Of a stretch of DNA of 64,000 bases, positions 24,609-34,834 are shown in pieces. Below the pieces are notes generated by a model that searched no databases, was not told the origin of the DNA, and saw only the letters and a list, made by a program, of their open reading frames with translations. The DNA is from Urophycis tenuis (taxonomy: Eukaryota; Chordata; Actinopteri; Gadiformes; Phycidae). Each line of letters starts with the position of its first letter. Within the stretch, counting starts at the first letter, position 1. Location of the stretch: NCBI GenBank assembly GCA_036785325.1, contig JAXIVH010000201.1:186001-250000 (forward strand), written 5' to 3'. The translations under genes and the position numbers were made by a program.

Positions 24609-26718
24609 CGTTAGAGTTATCTCGATGACCCCCCCCACCTCATCCAACGACTCGGTAGTTGAATAGGGGATCAAAGGCAGTTGCACTCGCCAATATCTAG
24701 TCATCCGCAGCTCTCTTTTCCCATATTACCAAGAATGAAGTAAAACGAAATGGTTATCTGTCTTGTTGTGATATAACCGCTGATTTGGAGATATAGACTT
24801 GTTTTTCCTTTTCCCAAAGGTTTTCTTTGTTCCAAGATGGAGGTCAATCTAGTTTGATTGAAGGTACTTCCAATGCATTGGTATATTTACTTATTTGAAT
24901 AAAGACGAGTCACAGCTGGAGTGAGACTTTTCTTTTCCATTTCTATTTTAGTATAAACGTGCTATCGAAATATTAGGACACGTCATCAGTAGTGGACCCT
25001 GGGATCATAGGGTGTTTCTGGCCATTGTCACTATACACCCTCACCCAAGGGAGGCCCCCCCGAGAGTGATCAATTCTCAAGGTGTGTCGTTTCCGAAATG
25101 GAATTGGTATTGGGTTTAAGCTTTTTTAGGAGTGATCATTTGTTGAGGTAACGTCGAGGTAAGTAAAGTTGAGTAAAACACTTTTTAGGATACATTGTTT
25201 TGGTTATGGAGAGGAGGGGGCACATACTTACCCCCTGACCAGCACAAACCAGTTGTTAACACCGCTAGGTAGCCCTGGTTTGGCCAATCAGGGCCGGAGC
25301 TTGGTTCTTGTCCTCTGTTGGGTCCAGATGAACTAGCAGAAAACTGGGGTCACGAAGGACCGAGGCCAGCCGTGACAAAGCACTGCCTCCACGGTCCCCC
25401 AATGCAGCTATCCTCAGCGATGGGTGTCCAGACCTAGGAAAGACCAAGACCAGCCCCGACCAGCGGTGCCTTCCCAGTCGGTCCCAGGGTAGGAAAGGCC
25501 AAGGCCAGCCGCGACTAAGCACTGCCTCCCTGGCCCCTCCAGGACCCCATGCCGAACAGCCTGTTAATAACAATTCCTGTGCCCCATACACCGCGCGACT
25601 ACAGAGATTGTGTAGGAAGTTGACCTTAGAGAAGACTCAATGGCTTACTTTCCTCACCCAAAACAACAATTTCTTGGGGTAGTCTATTCTCGCCGTAGGT
25701 ACTTTGGTAATGGGTTTTTTTGTGAAAAGTTTTCCGGATGAAATGCATGCTGGGTAATTGTCTTCTTCCTCCAATATGTCAAGTGTAGGTTAAGGTTAGG
25801 GTAGATTTAGGGGTAGAGTTAGCAGTTAACCTTAACGTTAGGTTTGAAGTAAATGGGAGGGGTTGCGGTTAGGGTTAAGGTTAGGGCTGAGGTTAGGGTT
25901 AGGTATAAGGTTACGGTTTAGGGTTAAGGTTAGGGTTAAGGTTAGGGTTACGGTTAGGGCTAAGGTTAGGGCTAAGGTTAGAGTAAGGGTTAAGGTTAGC
26001 GTTACGGTTAGGGTAAGGTTAGGGTTAGGGTTAGAGGTTAGGGGTTAGGGTTAAGATGAGGGCTGAGGTTAGGGTTAAGGTTAGGGGTTAGGGGTTAGGG
26101 TTAAGATGAGGGCTGAGGTTAGGGTTAAGGTTAGGGCTGAGGTTAGGGTTAGGTTTAAGGTTATGGATAAGGTTAGGGTTGGGGTTACGGCTGAGATTGG
26201 GGTTAAGGTTAGGGTTGAGGTTAGGGTTAGTGTTATGGATAAGGTTAGGTTAAGTGTTAGGGCCAAGGTTAGGGTTAAGGTTATGGTTAAGATTAGGGTT
26301 AGGGCTAGAATTAGGGTTAGGGCTAAGGTTAGGGTTAGGGTTATGGCTGAGGTTAGGGTTAAGGTTAGATTTGAGGTTAGTGTTAAGGTTAGGGCCAAGG
26401 TTAGGGTTAGGGTTAAGGTTAGGGTTAGGGCTAAGGTTAGGGTTAGGGTTATGGCTGAGGCTAGGGTTAGGGCTAAAGTTAGGGCAAAGGTTAGAGTTAG
26501 GGTTAGCGTTAGAGTTAGGGTAGGGTTAGTGTTGGAGGTTAGGGTAGGCTTAGAGTTAGAGTAGGGGTTAGGGTTAGAGTTAGAGTAGGGGTTAGGGTTA
26601 GTGTTAAGGCTAAGGTTAGGGGTTGAGGTTAGTGTTAAGATTAGGGCCAAGGTAAGGGTTAGTGTTAGGGTTGAGTTCGGGTTAGGGCTAAGGTTAGGCC
26701 TATGGTTAGGGTTGGGTT
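24609..26718 (+). repeat. Macrosatellite unit, short type with duplication (2110 bp)
   Basis: Position 4. It shares AAAGTTGAGTAAAAC (near 25166) and GAGTTCGGG (near 26673) with the unit at 10712. Its telomere-like block (about 25784-26718) has a 50-mer duplication whose first copy is one GGGGTTA shorter (26037-26080, then 26081-26130). Confidence 0.9.
26037..26130 (+). repeat. Two-copy duplication of the 50-mer, first copy shortened
   Basis: The same module as at 23891-23990. The first copy lacks one GGGGTTA repeat, so it is either a later contraction or an independent duplication. Confidence 0.85.
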
Positions 26719-29494
26719 CGTTAGAGTTATCTCGATGACCCCCCCCCACCTCATCCAACGACTCGGTAGTTGAATAGGGGATCAAAGGCAGTTGCACTCG
26801 GCAATATCTAGTCATCCGCAGCTCTCTTTTCCCATATTACCAAGAATGAAGTAAAACGAAATGGTTATCTGTCTTGTTGTGATATAACCGCTGATTTGGA
26901 GATATAGACTTGTTTTTCCTTTTCCCAAAGGTTTTCTTTGTTCCAAGATGGAGGTCAATCTAGTTTGATTGAAGGTACTTCCAATGCATTGGTATATTTA
27001 CTTATTTGAATAAAGACGAGTCACAGCTGGAGTGAGACTTTTCTTTTCCATTTCTATTTTAGTATAAACGTGCTATCGAAATATTAGGACACGTCATCAG
27101 TAGTGGACCCTGGGATCATAGGGTGTTTCTGGCCATTGTCACTATACACCCTCACCCAAGGGAGGCCCCCCCGAGAGTGATCAATTCTCAAGGTGTGTCG
27201 TTTCCGAAATGGAATTGGTATTGGGTTTAAGCTCTTTTAGGAGTGATCATTTGTTGAGGTAACGTCGAGGTAAGTAAAGGTAAGTAAAACACTTTTTAGG
27301 ATACATTGTTTTGGTTATGGAGAGGAGGGGGCACATACTTACCCCCTGACCAGCACAAACCAGTTGTTAACACCGCTAGGTAGCCCTGGTTTGGCCAATC
27401 AGGGCCGGAGCTTGGTTCTTGTCCTCTGTTGGGTCCAGATGAACTAGCAGAAAACTGGGGTCACGAAGGACCGAGGCCAGCCGTGACAAAGCACTGCCTC
27501 CACGGTCCCCCAATGCAGCTATCCTCAGCGATGGGTGTCCAGACCTAGGAAAGACCAAGACCAGCCCCGACCAGCGGTGCCTTCCCAGTCGGTCCCAGGG
27601 TAGGAAAGGCCAAGGCCAGCCGCGACTAAGCACTGCCTCCCTGGCCCCTCCAGGACCCCATGCCGAACAGCCTGTTAATAACAATTCCTGTGCCCCATAC
27701 ACCGCGCGACTACAGAGATTGTGTGGGAAGTTGACCTTAGAGAAGACTCAATGGCTTACTTTCCTCACCCAAAACAACAATTTCTTGGGGTAGTCTATTC
27801 TCGCCGTAGGTACTTCGGTAATGGGTTTTTTTGTGAAAAGTTTTCCGGATGAAATGCATGCTGGGTAATTGTCTTCTTCCTCCAATATGTCAAGTGTAGG
27901 TTAAGGTTAGGGTAGATTTAGGGGTAGAGTTAGCAGTTAACCTTAACGTTAGGTTTGAAGTAAATGGGAGGGGTTGCGGTTAGGGTTAAGGTTAGGGCTG
28001 AGGTTAGGGTTAGGTATAAGGTTACGGTTTAGGGTTAAGGTTAGGGTTAAGGTTAGGGTTACGGTTAGGGCTAAGGTTAGGGCTAAGGTTAGAGTAAGGG
28101 TTAGGGTTAGCGTTACGGTTAGGGTAAGGTTAGGGTTAGGGTTAGAGGTTAGGGGTTAGGGGTTAGGGTTAAGATGAGGGCTGAGGTTAGGGTTAAGGTT
28201 AGGGCTGAGGTTAGGGTTAGGTTTAAGGTTAGGGATAAGGTTAGGGTTGGGGTTACGGCTGAGATTGGGGTTAAGGTTAGGGTTGAGGTTAGGGTTAGTG
28301 TTATGGATAAGGTTAGGTTAAGTGTTAGGGCCAAGGTTAGGGTTAAGGTTATGGTTAAGATTAGGGTTAGGGCTAGAATTAGGGTTAGGGCTAAGGTTAG
28401 GGTTAGGGTTATGGCTGAGGTTAGGGTTAAGGTTAGGTTTGAGGTTAGTGTTAAGGTTAGGGCCAAGGTTAGGGTTAGGGTTAAGGTTAGGGTTAGGGCT
28501 AAGGTTAGGGTTAGGGTTATGGCTGAGGCTAGGGTTAGGGCTAAAGTTAGGGCAAAGGTTAGAGTTAGGGTTAGCGTTAGAGTTAGGGTAGGGTTAGTGT
28601 TGGAGGTTAGGGTAGGCTTAGGGTTAGAGTTAGAGTAGGGGTTAGGGTTAGAGTTAGAGTAGGGGTTAGGGTTAGTGTTAAGGCTAAGGTTAGGGGTTGA
28701 GGTTAGTGTTAAGATTAGGGCCAAGGTAAGGGTTAGTGTTAGGGTTGAGTTAGGGTTAGGGCTAAGGTTAGGCCTATGGTTAGGGTTGGGGTTGAGGTTA
28801 TCCCTAGGGTTAGAGTTAGAGCTAGAGATTGAGGAAGGTAGAGTCAAGGTGAGACAGTCTGTACGGACTGAACTCACCCCCGCCGGATCGGGCTAGTACA
28901 CTCTATCTCCCCCAACTCCCTCATTTCCATGAGGGAAGACAGGGGAGAAGAGATGGGAGGAGTATATATATTTAATATATATTTTTTTAGTAAATAAATA
29001 CATCGAGAGACTCACAGCTGGAGTGGGTTTTAATCTTTGTATTCAAGGTTGTTCCTCCTCTTTTGATTCCTCGCTGGTGGTGCGTCGTCTCCACCTAGTG
29101 GTCGTTTTGTGAAGAAGAGTTATAGAAATAGAAATAGAAATACTCTATTGTTCCCAGGTTGGGAAATTGCATTAATAGGTAAGTAATAATAATAATAATA
29201 GGTAATTGCAATAGTTGGTAAGGTAATCTATATTTAATTTATTTATTTATATTTGTATATTTATTTAGTCTATTTATTTATTCATTTTTGTTTATTTATT
29301 TATTTAGATAAAGAGGATCACAGCTGGAGTGAGTTTTTAGTCTTTGTGTTAAAGGCTGGTTGCCTTCTTTTGATTCTTCAGTGGTGGTCCATCGCCTCCA
29401 TCTAGTGGTCGTTTTGTGAATAACAGTTGGTAAGGTAATATAAATGGGTTGTGTAGAGAGCCCGTTCTTTCGATGGCCCTGGCTCGGTTAGGTT
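26719..29494 (+). repeat. Macrosatellite unit, long type (2776 bp)
   Basis: Position 5, equal in length to the unit at 12767 and sharing CTCGGCAATATC, AAGCTCTTTTAGG and GTGTGGGAAG with it. Telomere-like block about 27895-28790; long segment 28791-29492. Confidence 0.9.
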
Positions 29495-32265
29495 CGTTAG
29501 AGTTATCTCGATGACCCCCCCCCCACCTCATCCAACGACTCGGTAGTTGAATAGGGGATCAAAGGCAGTTGCACTCGCCAATATCTAGTCATCCGCAGCT
29601 CTCTTTTCCCATATTACCAAGAATGAAGTAAAACGAAATGGTTATCTGTCTTGTTGTGATATAACCGCTGATTTGGAGATATAGACTTGTTTTTCCTTTT
29701 CCCAAAGGTTTTCTTTGTTCCAAGATGAAGGTCAATCTAGTTTGATTGAAGGTACTTCCAATGCATTGGTATATTTACTAATTTGAATAAAGACGAGTCA
29801 CAGCTGGAGTGAGACTTTTCTTTTCCATTTCTATTTTAGTATAAACGTGCTATCGAAATATTAGGACACGTCATCAGTAGTGGACCCTGGGATCATAGGG
29901 TGTTTCTGGCCATTGTCACTATACACCCTCACCCAAGGGAGGCCCCCCCGAGAGTGATCAATTCTCAAGGTGTGTCGTTTCCGAAATGGAATTGGTATTG
30001 GGTTTAAGCTTTTTTAGGAGTGATCATTTGTTGAGGTAACGTCGAGGTAAGTAAAGGTAAGTAAAACACTTTTTAGGATACATTGTTTTGGTTATGGAGA
30101 GGAGGGGGCACATACTTACCCCCTGACCAGCACAAACCAGTTGTTAACACCGCTAGGTAGCCCTGGTTTGGCCAATCAGGGCCGGAGCTTGGTTCTTGTC
30201 CTCTGTTGGGTCCAGATGAACTAGCAGAAAACTGGGGTCACGAAGGACCGAGGCCAGCTGTGACAAAGCACTGCCTCCACGGTCCCCCAATGCAGCTATC
30301 CTCAGCGATGGGTGTCCAGACCTAGGAAAGACCAAGACCAGCCCCGACCAGCGGTGCCTTCCCAGTCGGTCCCAGGGTAGGAAAGGCCAAGGCCAGCCGC
30401 GACTAAGCACTGCCTCCCTGGCCCCTCCAGGACCCCATGCCGAACAGCCTGTTAATAACAATTCCTGTGCCCCATACACCGCGCGACTACAGAGATTGTG
30501 TAGGAAGTTGACCTTAGAGAAGACTCAATGGCTTACTTTCCTCACCCAAAACAACAATTTCTTGGGGTAGTCTATTCTCGCCGTAGGTACTTCGGTAATG
30601 GGTTTTTTTGTGAAAAGTTTTCCGGATGAAATGCATGCTGGGTAATTGTCTTCTTCCTCCAATATGTCAAGTGTAGGTTAAGGTTAGGGTAGATTTAGGG
30701 GTAGAGTTAGCAGTTAACCTTAACGTTAGGTTTGAAGTAAATGGGAGGGGTTGCGGTTAGGGTTAAGGTTATGGCTGAGGTTAGGGTTAGGTATAAGGTT
30801 ACGGTTTAGGGTTAAGGTTAGGGTTAAGGTTAGGGTTACGGTTAGGGCTAAGGTTAGGGCTAAGGTTAGAGTAAGGGTTAGGGTTAGCGTTACGGTTAGG
30901 GTAAGGTTAGGGTTAGAGGTTAGGGGTTAGGGGTTAGGGTTAAGATGAGGGCTGAGGTTAGGGTTAAGGTTAGGGCTGAGGTTAGGGTTAGGTTTAAGGT
31001 TAGGGATAAGGTTAGGGTTGGGGTTACGGCTGAGATTGGGGTTAAGGTTAGGGTTGAGGTTAGGGTTAGTGTTATGGATAAGGTTAGGTTAAGTGTTAGG
31101 GCCAAGGTTAGGGTTAAGGTTATGGTTAAGATTAGGGTTAGGGCTAGAATTAGGGTTAGGGCTAAGGTTAGGGTTAGGGTTATGGCTGAGGTTAGGGTTA
31201 AGGTTAGGTTTGAGGTTAGTGTTAAGGTTAGGGCCAAGGTTAGGGTTAGGGTTAAGGTTAGGGTTAGGGCTAAGGTTAGGGTTAGGGTTATGGCTGAGGC
31301 TAGGGTTAGGGCTAAAGTTAGGGCAAAGGTTAGAGTTAGGGTTAGCGTTAGAGTTAGGGTAGGGTTAGTGTTGGAGGTTAGGGTAGGCTTAGGGTTAGAG
31401 TTAGAGTAGGGGTTAGGGTTAGAGTTAGAGTAGGGGTTAGGGTTAGTGTTAAGGCTAAGGTTAGGGGTTGAGGTTAGTGTTAAGATTAGGGCCAAGGTAA
31501 GGGTTAGTGTTAGGGTTGAGTTAGGGTTAGGGTTAAGGTTAGGCCTATGGTTAGGGTTGGGGTTGAGGTTATCCCTAGGGTTAGAGTTAGAGCTAGAGAT
31601 TGAGGAAGGTAGAGTCAAGGTGAGACAGTCTGTACGGACTGAACTCACCCCCGCCGGATCGGGCTAGTACACTCTATCTCCCCCAACTCCCTCATTTCCA
31701 TGAGGGAAGACAGGGGAGAAGAGATGGGAGGAGTATATATATTTAATATATATTTTTTTAGTAAATAAATACATCGAGAGACTCACCGCTGGAGTGGGTT
31801 TTAATCTTTGTATTCAAGGTTGTTCCTCCTCTTTTGATTCCTCGCTGGTGGTGCGTCGTCTCCACCTAGTGGTCGTTTTGTGAAGAAGAGTTATAGAAAT
31901 AGAAATAGAAATACTCTATTGTTCCCAGGTTGGGAAATTGCATTAATAGGTAAGTAATAATAATAATAATAGGTAATTGCAATAGTTGGTAAGGTAATCT
32001 ATATTTCATTTATTTATTTATATTTGTATATTTATTTAGTCTATTTATTTATTCATTTTTGTTTATTTATTTATTTAGATAAAGAGGATCACAGCTGGAG
32101 TGAGTTTTTAGTCTTTGTGTTAAAGGCTGGTTGCCTTCTTTTGATTCTTCAGTGGTGGTCCATCGCCTCCATCTAGTGGTCGTTTTGTGAATAACAGTTG
32201 GTAAGGTAATATAAATGGGTTGTGTAGAGAGCCCGTTCTTTCGATGGCCCTGGCTCGGTTAGGTT
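29495..32265 (+). repeat. Macrosatellite unit, long type (2771 bp)
   Basis: Position 6. It shares TTTACTAATTTG (near 29774) with the unit at 15543. Telomere-like block about 30670-31561; long segment 31562-32263. The copy-A retroelement core reads TCACCGCTGG instead of TCACAGCTGG, a change also seen in the right-hand array at 55790 and 58567. Confidence 0.9.
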
Positions 32266-32356
32266 CGTTAGAGTTATCTCGATGACCCCCCCCCCACCTC
32301 ATCCAACGACTCGGTTGTTGAATAGGGGATCAAAGGCAGTTGCACTCGCCAATATC
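32266..32356 (+). repeat. Truncated macrosatellite unit at the junction with the 214-bp satellite
   Basis: Only the first 91 bases of a unit are present. The sequence follows the unit exactly to CCAATATC (32356), then switches to AAGCTTAGATTTCC, the 214-bp satellite. There is no target-site duplication or transition sequence. Confidence 0.9.
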
Positions 32357-33520
32357 AAGCTTAGATTTCCCCGCTTATAATGAGCCCATCCCCAAGCAAT
32401 TTGGTTGCTCAGAGACAAAACTGTGTCAGGTTGACTGAAGTCTACCCAGCAGCTAAAAACATACCTTTAACGTTTCAATTAACATCAATCTTTCCTTACA
32501 GAACACAAATTAATTAGCTTAGTATTTCAAAGGCCCTTTGGTGTATATAGTCTTGCCATACGCCGTTGAAAAGCTTAGATTTCCCCGCTTATAATGAGCC
32601 CATCCCCAAGCAATTTGGTTGCTCAGAGACAAAACTGTGTCAGGTTGACTGAAGTCTACCCAGCAGCTAAAAACATACCTTCAACGTTTCAATTAACATC
32701 AATCTTTCCTTACAGAACACAAATTAATTAGCTTAGTATTTCAACGACCCATGAGTCAATATAGTCTAGCCATACGCCGTTGGAAAGCTTAGATTTCCCT
32801 GCTTAAAATGAGCCCATCCGCGAGCAGTCTGGTTGATCACAGACTAAACTGCGTCAGGTTGAATGAAGTCTACCCAGCAGCTAAAAACATACCTTTAACG
32901 TTTCAATTGACATCAATCTTTCCTTACAGAACACAAATTAATTAGCTTAGTATTTCAACGGGCCATTGGTGAATATAGTCTTGCCATACGCCGTTGAAAA
33001 GCTTAGATTTCCCCGCTTAAAATGAGCCCATCCGCGAGCAGTCTGGTTGATCACAGACTAAACTGCGTCAGGTTGACTGAAGTCTACCCAGCAGCTAAAA
33101 ACATACCTTCAACGTTTCAATTAACATCAGTCTTTCCTTACAGAACACAAATTAATTAGCTTAGTATTTCAATGACCCATGAGTCAATATAGTCTTGCCA
33201 TAGGCCGTTGGAAAGCTTAGATTTCCCCGCTTAAAATGAGCCCATCCGCGAGCAGTCTGGTTGATCACAGACTAAACTGCGTCAGGTTGAATGAAGTCTA
33301 CCCAGCAGCTAAAAACATACCTTCAACTTTTCAATTCACGCGTTTTTTTTGTAACACGTGTAGCTATGATAAAGGACACATGTTTTGGCCTGTTTTATTA
33401 TTCATAGTTGGCTTAACAGTAATAGAATATTATTATATGCTATAAGTGACCAGACGTCCGAGATCAAAACTGGGAGCATAATCCCCGAGAAGGGGGAAAA
33501 AAAGGGTCAGCTATGTTTAA

Positions 33521-33584
33521 GTATATATATATATGTGTGTGTATATATAAGTGTGTGTGTGTGTATGTATATATGCGCGCGCGC

Positions 33585-33630
<46 letters not shown>
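33521..33630. repeat. TA/TG/CG microsatellite, insert copy 1 (about 110 bp)
   Basis: A TA run, then TG runs, a GCGCGCGCGCG core, and a long TG run. It lies just downstream of the exon donor on the minus strand. Alternating purine-pyrimidine tracts of this length can adopt Z-DNA. Confidence 0.95.
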
Positions 33631-33633
<3 letters not shown>

Positions 33634-33643
33634 AATCACTTAC

Positions 33644-34147
33644 TTGGAACGGCATGATCCCATATCGCTGTGAAGGGATGGCGTTAACCAGGTGGGCGTG
33701 CAACCCCTCGAGAGAGTTGCTGCCTCGCCGGCACTTGTACTTGTTCAGCCGGATGCAGTTCTTCACAACCACCTTCACAGAGACATACAGCTGTATGCCA
33801 GGGGGGTCCTGTAACACACAACCTATTGCAAGGTCCTCATTTATGCTGGTGTCATTTTGAAATGTTACCATATACAAGTTTGAATGGTTTTGACACACGA
33901 TGACTGCAGAGACAGCTGCAGGATGGCCCACGAAGCAGGACGGAGGGGGCCTGTGGCTGTGCGGGGAGGACCAGCGGTATGGGTGCTGCCGACACAGGGG
34001 GCGGGCGGGCCACAGGCTGATGCAGCAGGAGGCCTCGGCTGGAGGCGGGTGGGCGCAGGAGGCTTCGGCCGGGTGGAGGACGACAACGCAGTGGGCTGAA
34101 CGGGCCGGTTGGTGGGAGTCACAGGCTCTGGCTCATCAACAAATAAC
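33644..34147 (-). pseudogene. Captured internal exon, copy 1 (best preserved), possible transposase-derived gene
   Basis: A 504-bp exon lies between an acceptor (TTTTATATTTCCAG, just right of 34147) and a donor (CAA|GTAAGTGATT, left of 33644). The exon end is in phase 0 after ...MPFQ. Two reading frames matter. The first, one base out of phase with the exon start, runs LFVDEPEPVTPTNRPVQP and is Pro/Ala/Thr-rich to a stop at 33865. The second, open from just after two early TGA codons, runs to the donor and contains NLYMVTFQ, then VKVVVKNCIRLNKYKC and then RRGSNSLEGLHAHL. A frameshift probably separates the two halves. The C-R-G-S-N-S-L-E-G-x-H motif followed by IPSQRYGIMPFQ recalls transposon-derived proteins of fishes, where the N-x-x-E could be a catalytic element; this is from memory and unverified. 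Copy 1 is the only one of the six with the second frame fully open. There is no start codon or neighbouring exon in the insert, so it cannot be a whole gene. Confidence 0.55.
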
Positions 34148-34834
34148 CTGGAAATATAAAATACACACGTGATCAGTATTGATATTGATATCTTTTATAA
34201 GAACACTGTTCATACCGTTTACACTTTTTATACAACTGTTTATACAATGTCCATACTGTTTATTTATTAATGTTTATCACTGAAAAATAAAGGTGACTTG
34301 GTATGACTTGTGTGCTATTTTCTTTCCACAGCCAACAGAACACACATGAATCAGCTTATTATTTCGACGACCCATGGGCAAATATAGTCATGCCATACGT
34401 CGTTGGAAAGCTTAGATTTCCCCGTTTAAAATGAGCCAATCTCCGAGCAATTTGGTTGCTCACAGACAAATCTGCGTCAGGTTGACTGAAGTCTACACAG
34501 CAGCTAAAGACATACCTTCAACGTTTCAATTAACATCAATCTTTCCTTACAGAACACAAATTAATTAGCTTAGTATTTCAACGACCCTTTAGTGAATATA
34601 GTCTTGCCATACGCCGTTGGAAAGCTTAGATTTCCCCGCTTAAAATGAGCCCATCCGCGAGCAGTCTGGTTGATCACAGACTAAACTGCGTCAGGTTGAC
34701 TGAAGTCTACCCAGCAGCTAAAAACATACCTTCAACGTTTCAATTAACATCAATCTTTCCTTACAGAACACAAATTAATTAGCTTAGTATTTCAACGACC
34801 CATGAGTCAATATAGTCTTGCCATACGCCGTTGG

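Larger units (their letters stand above)
1..32356 (+). repeat. Left macrosatellite array (telomere-repeat-bearing units of about 2.06 and 2.77 kb)
   Basis: Thirteen complete and two partial direct repeats, all in one orientation. Going rightwards, a unit contains: a junction motif (CGTTAGAGTTATCTCGATGA), retroelement debris, a GC-rich block with a 108-codon minus-strand reading frame, and a degenerate TTAGGG block. In long units an extra 702-711 bp segment follows. Unit starts (at CGTTAG) are 1031, 3815, 5888, 8645, 10712, 12767, 15543, 18328, 20401, 22462, 24609, 26719, 29495 and 32266. Units look nearly identical by eye, differing at scattered diagnostic bases and at length changes in simple repeats. 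The array stops abruptly at 32356, inside a unit. Confidence 0.95.
33337..34334 (-). repeat. Captured insert, copy 1 (exon plus flanking intron and microsatellite)
   Basis: Inserted in a satellite monomer between TTTTCAATT and CAGAACACACATG. On the minus strand it contains intron-like AT-rich DNA, a splice acceptor, a 504-bp exon, a GTAAGT donor, a TG/CG/TA microsatellite, and about 180 bp of AT-rich DNA. All six inserts have the same edges, so they descend from one insertion amplified with the satellite. Confidence 0.85.

Noticed and set aside
33236..33445. Plus-strand frame starting MSPSASS and ending GLTVIEYYYML, repeated at each insert
   Set aside because: It runs across the satellite-insert junction and its first part is plain satellite monomer. 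No signal supports translation.
33385..33657. Cys/Val-rich frame through the TG microsatellite
   Set aside because: Produced by the TG repeat; its length changes with the microsatellite.
33884..34172. Plus-strand frames opposite the captured exon (71 and 90 codons)
   Set aside because: They are shadows of the GC-rich coding-like minus strand; the splice sites fit the minus strand only.
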